From Coptis chinensis (Eukaryota > Streptophyta > Magnoliopsida > Ranunculales > Ranunculaceae), in assembly GCA_015680905.1 (NCBI GenBank), contig CM027382.1, positions 4,588,001 through 4,652,000 of the forward strand: a stretch of DNA of 64,000 bases, in the 5' to 3' direction. The translations under genes were made by a program, and so were the position numbers. Below, piece after piece: positions 61,701 to 64,000 of the stretch. The notes below the pieces were generated by a model, which saw only the letters and a program-made list of their open reading frames with translations, had not been told where the DNA came from and searched no databases. Each line of letters begins with the position of its first letter. The first letter of the stretch is position 1.

Positions 61701-63073
61701 GAAAGAAATATAGGAAAGTAAAATGCAAATGAACATAACATGCAAGAGATCATGGAAGAAATAAAGTTCCCCATAGTAAGTAAACGTGTAGGTAGAATAT
61801 TAATGCATGATATTTGGTGTGGTTTAGGATTCTATTTTCAATAAATGTTCAATAAAAAATCCCGATAATTATTTAACTCCTGCTGCAACTATATAATCAA
61901 AACAACGAACTAAGTAAAATTTGCAATCCACATATCTACATATAGGCACTACTCTAAGACTAATGTCTCTTCAAATATGCATAAACATTCTAACATTCAC
62001 AGTGTACTTTCAATATAGACTTTGTTATAGTTTGAAATTAGTGATAAAGATCTATCCTCTCATTGAAACTTAAGTGGGTGTGAAAGAAGCAAGGTCGGAA
62101 AAGTAAGCCAAGTGGCTATAGTTACATGGTAGGGAAATCCGATAAATCGAGAATTGAAGCAAAATACCCAGCCCTATTGTTCAAGCAACACCTAACTGCA
62201 TATGTAGGGAAAATATATGGAATGATACGTGACAGTTTGAATAAAGAGATCAGATCATTCTTGAACCTTTGCATACAGGTAGTACTTTGCCTCAGCATGA
62301 CCTAACAATTTAGAGATAACATTTAGCATTTGACCAATCTACAAACTCTAGTAACAGGCCCCAAGATCTGCAAGGGTGAGATCCATAAGAGGGTCGACTA
62401 AAAATTTGCATCTGAGCATTGTTGCAAAGCATCCAGCATCAAGCATACACTGGCAAAGCATAGTACAGAGGATGGGTAACTCAATGCATGTAATGTGTGA
62501 AAATCATGTAAGTATAAGCTATTCCTAATATATCATGTCAAACTATTACTTTTACTATATATGGTTCAGATAAATACTGTATTGTTATCTCACCTGAGAT
62601 CTGCAGGTACCATACTGCAGCTTTTCAATAGGTAAAATGTTGCTGCTGAAATTGGACATTTGAGTGATTTGGAACCTGTAGAATCAATAAGAAAATTTTC
62701 AGTGGGGGTTCATAGTAAGTTACAGTCCATATTCAAAGAGTAGTGCTTAGTGAATAAGACGAAAAACAGAAGGACGGCAAATAAATGCATGCAGCTTAAT
62801 ACCCATAATACTAAGATCATGTTTAAAAGTTGATCTAACGCACTTGCCCATGAGTGATGCATGTGCCACAATACAGTCATCGATTATAGACATTTGTTTT
62901 AATAAAGTAGTAGTGCCATTATTAAGGTGCTGATAATGGCTAAGTGCTCTTATAAACCCACGACTAAATATCGAAGATTTACAGTACAATCAAGAGGAGG
63001 GATTTGTTATGTATACCTAATAAGAGGCAATGTAAGAAATGCATAGACATAAGCCGGCTTACCTTTAACGATG
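58730..63073. other. Helitron interior, mostly non-coding
   Basis: AT-rich with no ORF I can assign. Short minus-strand frames near 60540-60420 and 62989-62747 have no recognised domain. Poly-A/G-rich tracts lie near 59090-59150. Confidence 0.35.
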
Positions 63074-64000
63074 CTATAGAAGCACTTCAGGGTATACAAT
63101 GTTGGTGGTGCAATTGGATGAATCGGTTGGTAGTAGGACCGATAATTCTTTTTTTGAAGGCGTGCACCTAGAGAGTCGCGACATAGAGCTGGCCATGACT
63201 GAATGCTGGGGTCTCTAAGTTGATGCCGACATACTTGACTGATTGTCCTTGAGACTTGTTGATTGTCATTGCAAAGGCCAGTCTAACGGGAAATTGCCGT
63301 CTCGACATTTGAAATGGCATTTCAGTTGTTGATGGCGTTAGGGATATCCTTGGAATAAAAACACTATTTCCAGCCTTGGCTCCAGTTATGATCATTGCTT
63401 CCAGTACTCTACTTTCGCAGCGTAATACAATCAGACGGGTTCCATTGCAAAGCCCATCTCTTGGGGCAATATTCCTAAGCAACATTATAGGGCAGCCTAT
63501 TTTCAGTTGGAGATTAAACGGTGGCAAGCTTGAGGGATCTAGGGAATTTAAAAACTCGCTTGGGTATGTGGATCCGTTGTTTTGAGGGCTTGTAATATCA
63601 TCGACAACTTTATCTGCCGCTAAGTAAGAAATCTCTTGCCCGGGGAACAAATTCAGGGGCATTTCGGTTAAACGGCCCGACATCGTCATTTCGAAAGCGA
63701 CTAGGATGGTTCTTTCAGTCAAGTAAATTGGTGTTGCCGTCCCAATCACATTCAAATCGGGATAAACCGGCCGAAATAAGATCCCCAATATGTCGACCGC
63801 AGTTTCATTATCCCTATTGGCAACTCAACAATATCTAATGGATTTGTGCCAATCTAAAAAAATTAAGAGAAGTTTGAGTCGATTAACATGCCTTTTTAAT
63901 CTTTAATTTTTATGATGTTTTTGATTTGTAAAGTACCTTGATCAAGTAATCTGCTGTTTTGGCATTATTAGGCTCGACATCTCAATCTCATGTTATGTAC
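63074..64000 (-). pseudogene. Helitron PIF1-like helicase, C-terminal part, frameshifted and cut by window edge
   Basis: The helicase C-terminus of a Helitron RepHel protein, which would unwind DNA during rolling-circle transposition. Visible motifs: [33 protein letters not shown] (motif V region); [20 protein letters not shown] and [14 protein letters not shown] (motif VI). One extra base near 63172 shifts the frame before LSR; the restored frame runs to a TAG at 63074. Upstream, an intron separates 63853 from about 63937 (acceptor TTTTTTTTAG before [14 protein letters not shown]). Frame shifts also occur near 63800 and within the exon at the window edge. It continues beyond 64000. Confidence 0.85.

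Larger units (their letters stand above)
51923..64000 (-). mobile_element. Large Helitron, 3' end in window, 5' end beyond the right edge
   Basis: Two independent signals on the same strand define it. The first is a canonical 3' terminus at 51923, with an 8-bp-stem hairpin and then CTAA followed by host T. The second is a Helitron-type helicase C-terminus at 63074-64000, oriented so that its 3' side faces that terminus. At least 12 kb lie between the terminus and the window edge. In between are minus-strand, intron-bearing gene fragments resembling phospholipase D-alpha and an RGLG/copine gene, plus a 400-bp tandem duplication and a small ORF. This matches gene-capturing Helitrons. Other nested insertions within the interval cannot be excluded, and the 5' TC end is not in the window. 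Confidence 0.65.

Noticed and set aside
1..64000. tRNA, rRNA or snoRNA genes
   Set aside because: No convincing tRNA B-box/anticodon arrangement or rRNA segment was seen by eye. The TGGTATCAGAGCC match is the copia primer-binding site.

Overview
This is nuclear DNA of a flowering plant, most likely a eudicot. It is AT-rich, its genes carry GT-AG introns, and they belong to plant families (SAUR, RMR-type PA-TM-RING, PDIL5-2, F-box/DUF295). It also holds typical plant transposons: hAT and foldback MITEs, an OTU-containing MULE, a Ty1/copia element and a Helitron. The species cannot be fixed from the sequence alone.

Layout. 1-3.1 kb is intergenic, with one hAT MITE. 3.19-7.05 kb (+) is a five-exon PDIL5-2 gene whose frame breaks by one base just before the CGHC active site. 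7.93-9.28 kb (-) is a single-exon F-box/DUF295 gene. 9.3-16.5 kb is AT-rich and holds several foldback/MITE elements and one doubtful ORF. 16.59-16.83 kb (-) is a SAUR gene with a TATA box. 18.48-25.52 kb (-) is a complete 25-exon 26S proteasome RPN1 gene; its reconstructed exons sum to 895 codons plus stop. A possible divergent first exon lies at 25.94 kb.

26.3-36.9 kb is a nest of transposons: a hAT element with perfect 8-bp target duplications; a decayed MULE (OTU protease plus transposase, minus strand) split by a 2.6-kb LTR-like insertion; a probable solo LTR; and a CATGCA-rich minisatellite split by another hAT element. 38.02-40.59 kb (-) is an intact four-exon RMR-type vacuolar sorting receptor/RING-H2 gene of 462 aa.

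41.5-48.1 kb has a long foldback and a full-length but dead copia element (TSD AGGAT, initiator-Met PBS, PPT, both LTRs). 48.1-51.9 kb is intergenic, with another foldback MITE, two (TA)n tracts and an OTU fragment.

From 51,923 to the right edge the window appears to be the 3' part of a large minus-strand Helitron. It has a canonical 3' hairpin and CTAA terminus next to host T, a broken helicase C-terminus at 63.07-64 kb, and degenerate fragments resembling phospholipase D-alpha and an RGLG/copine gene on the same strand in between. This gene-fragment-carrying Helitron is the most notable structure in the window.
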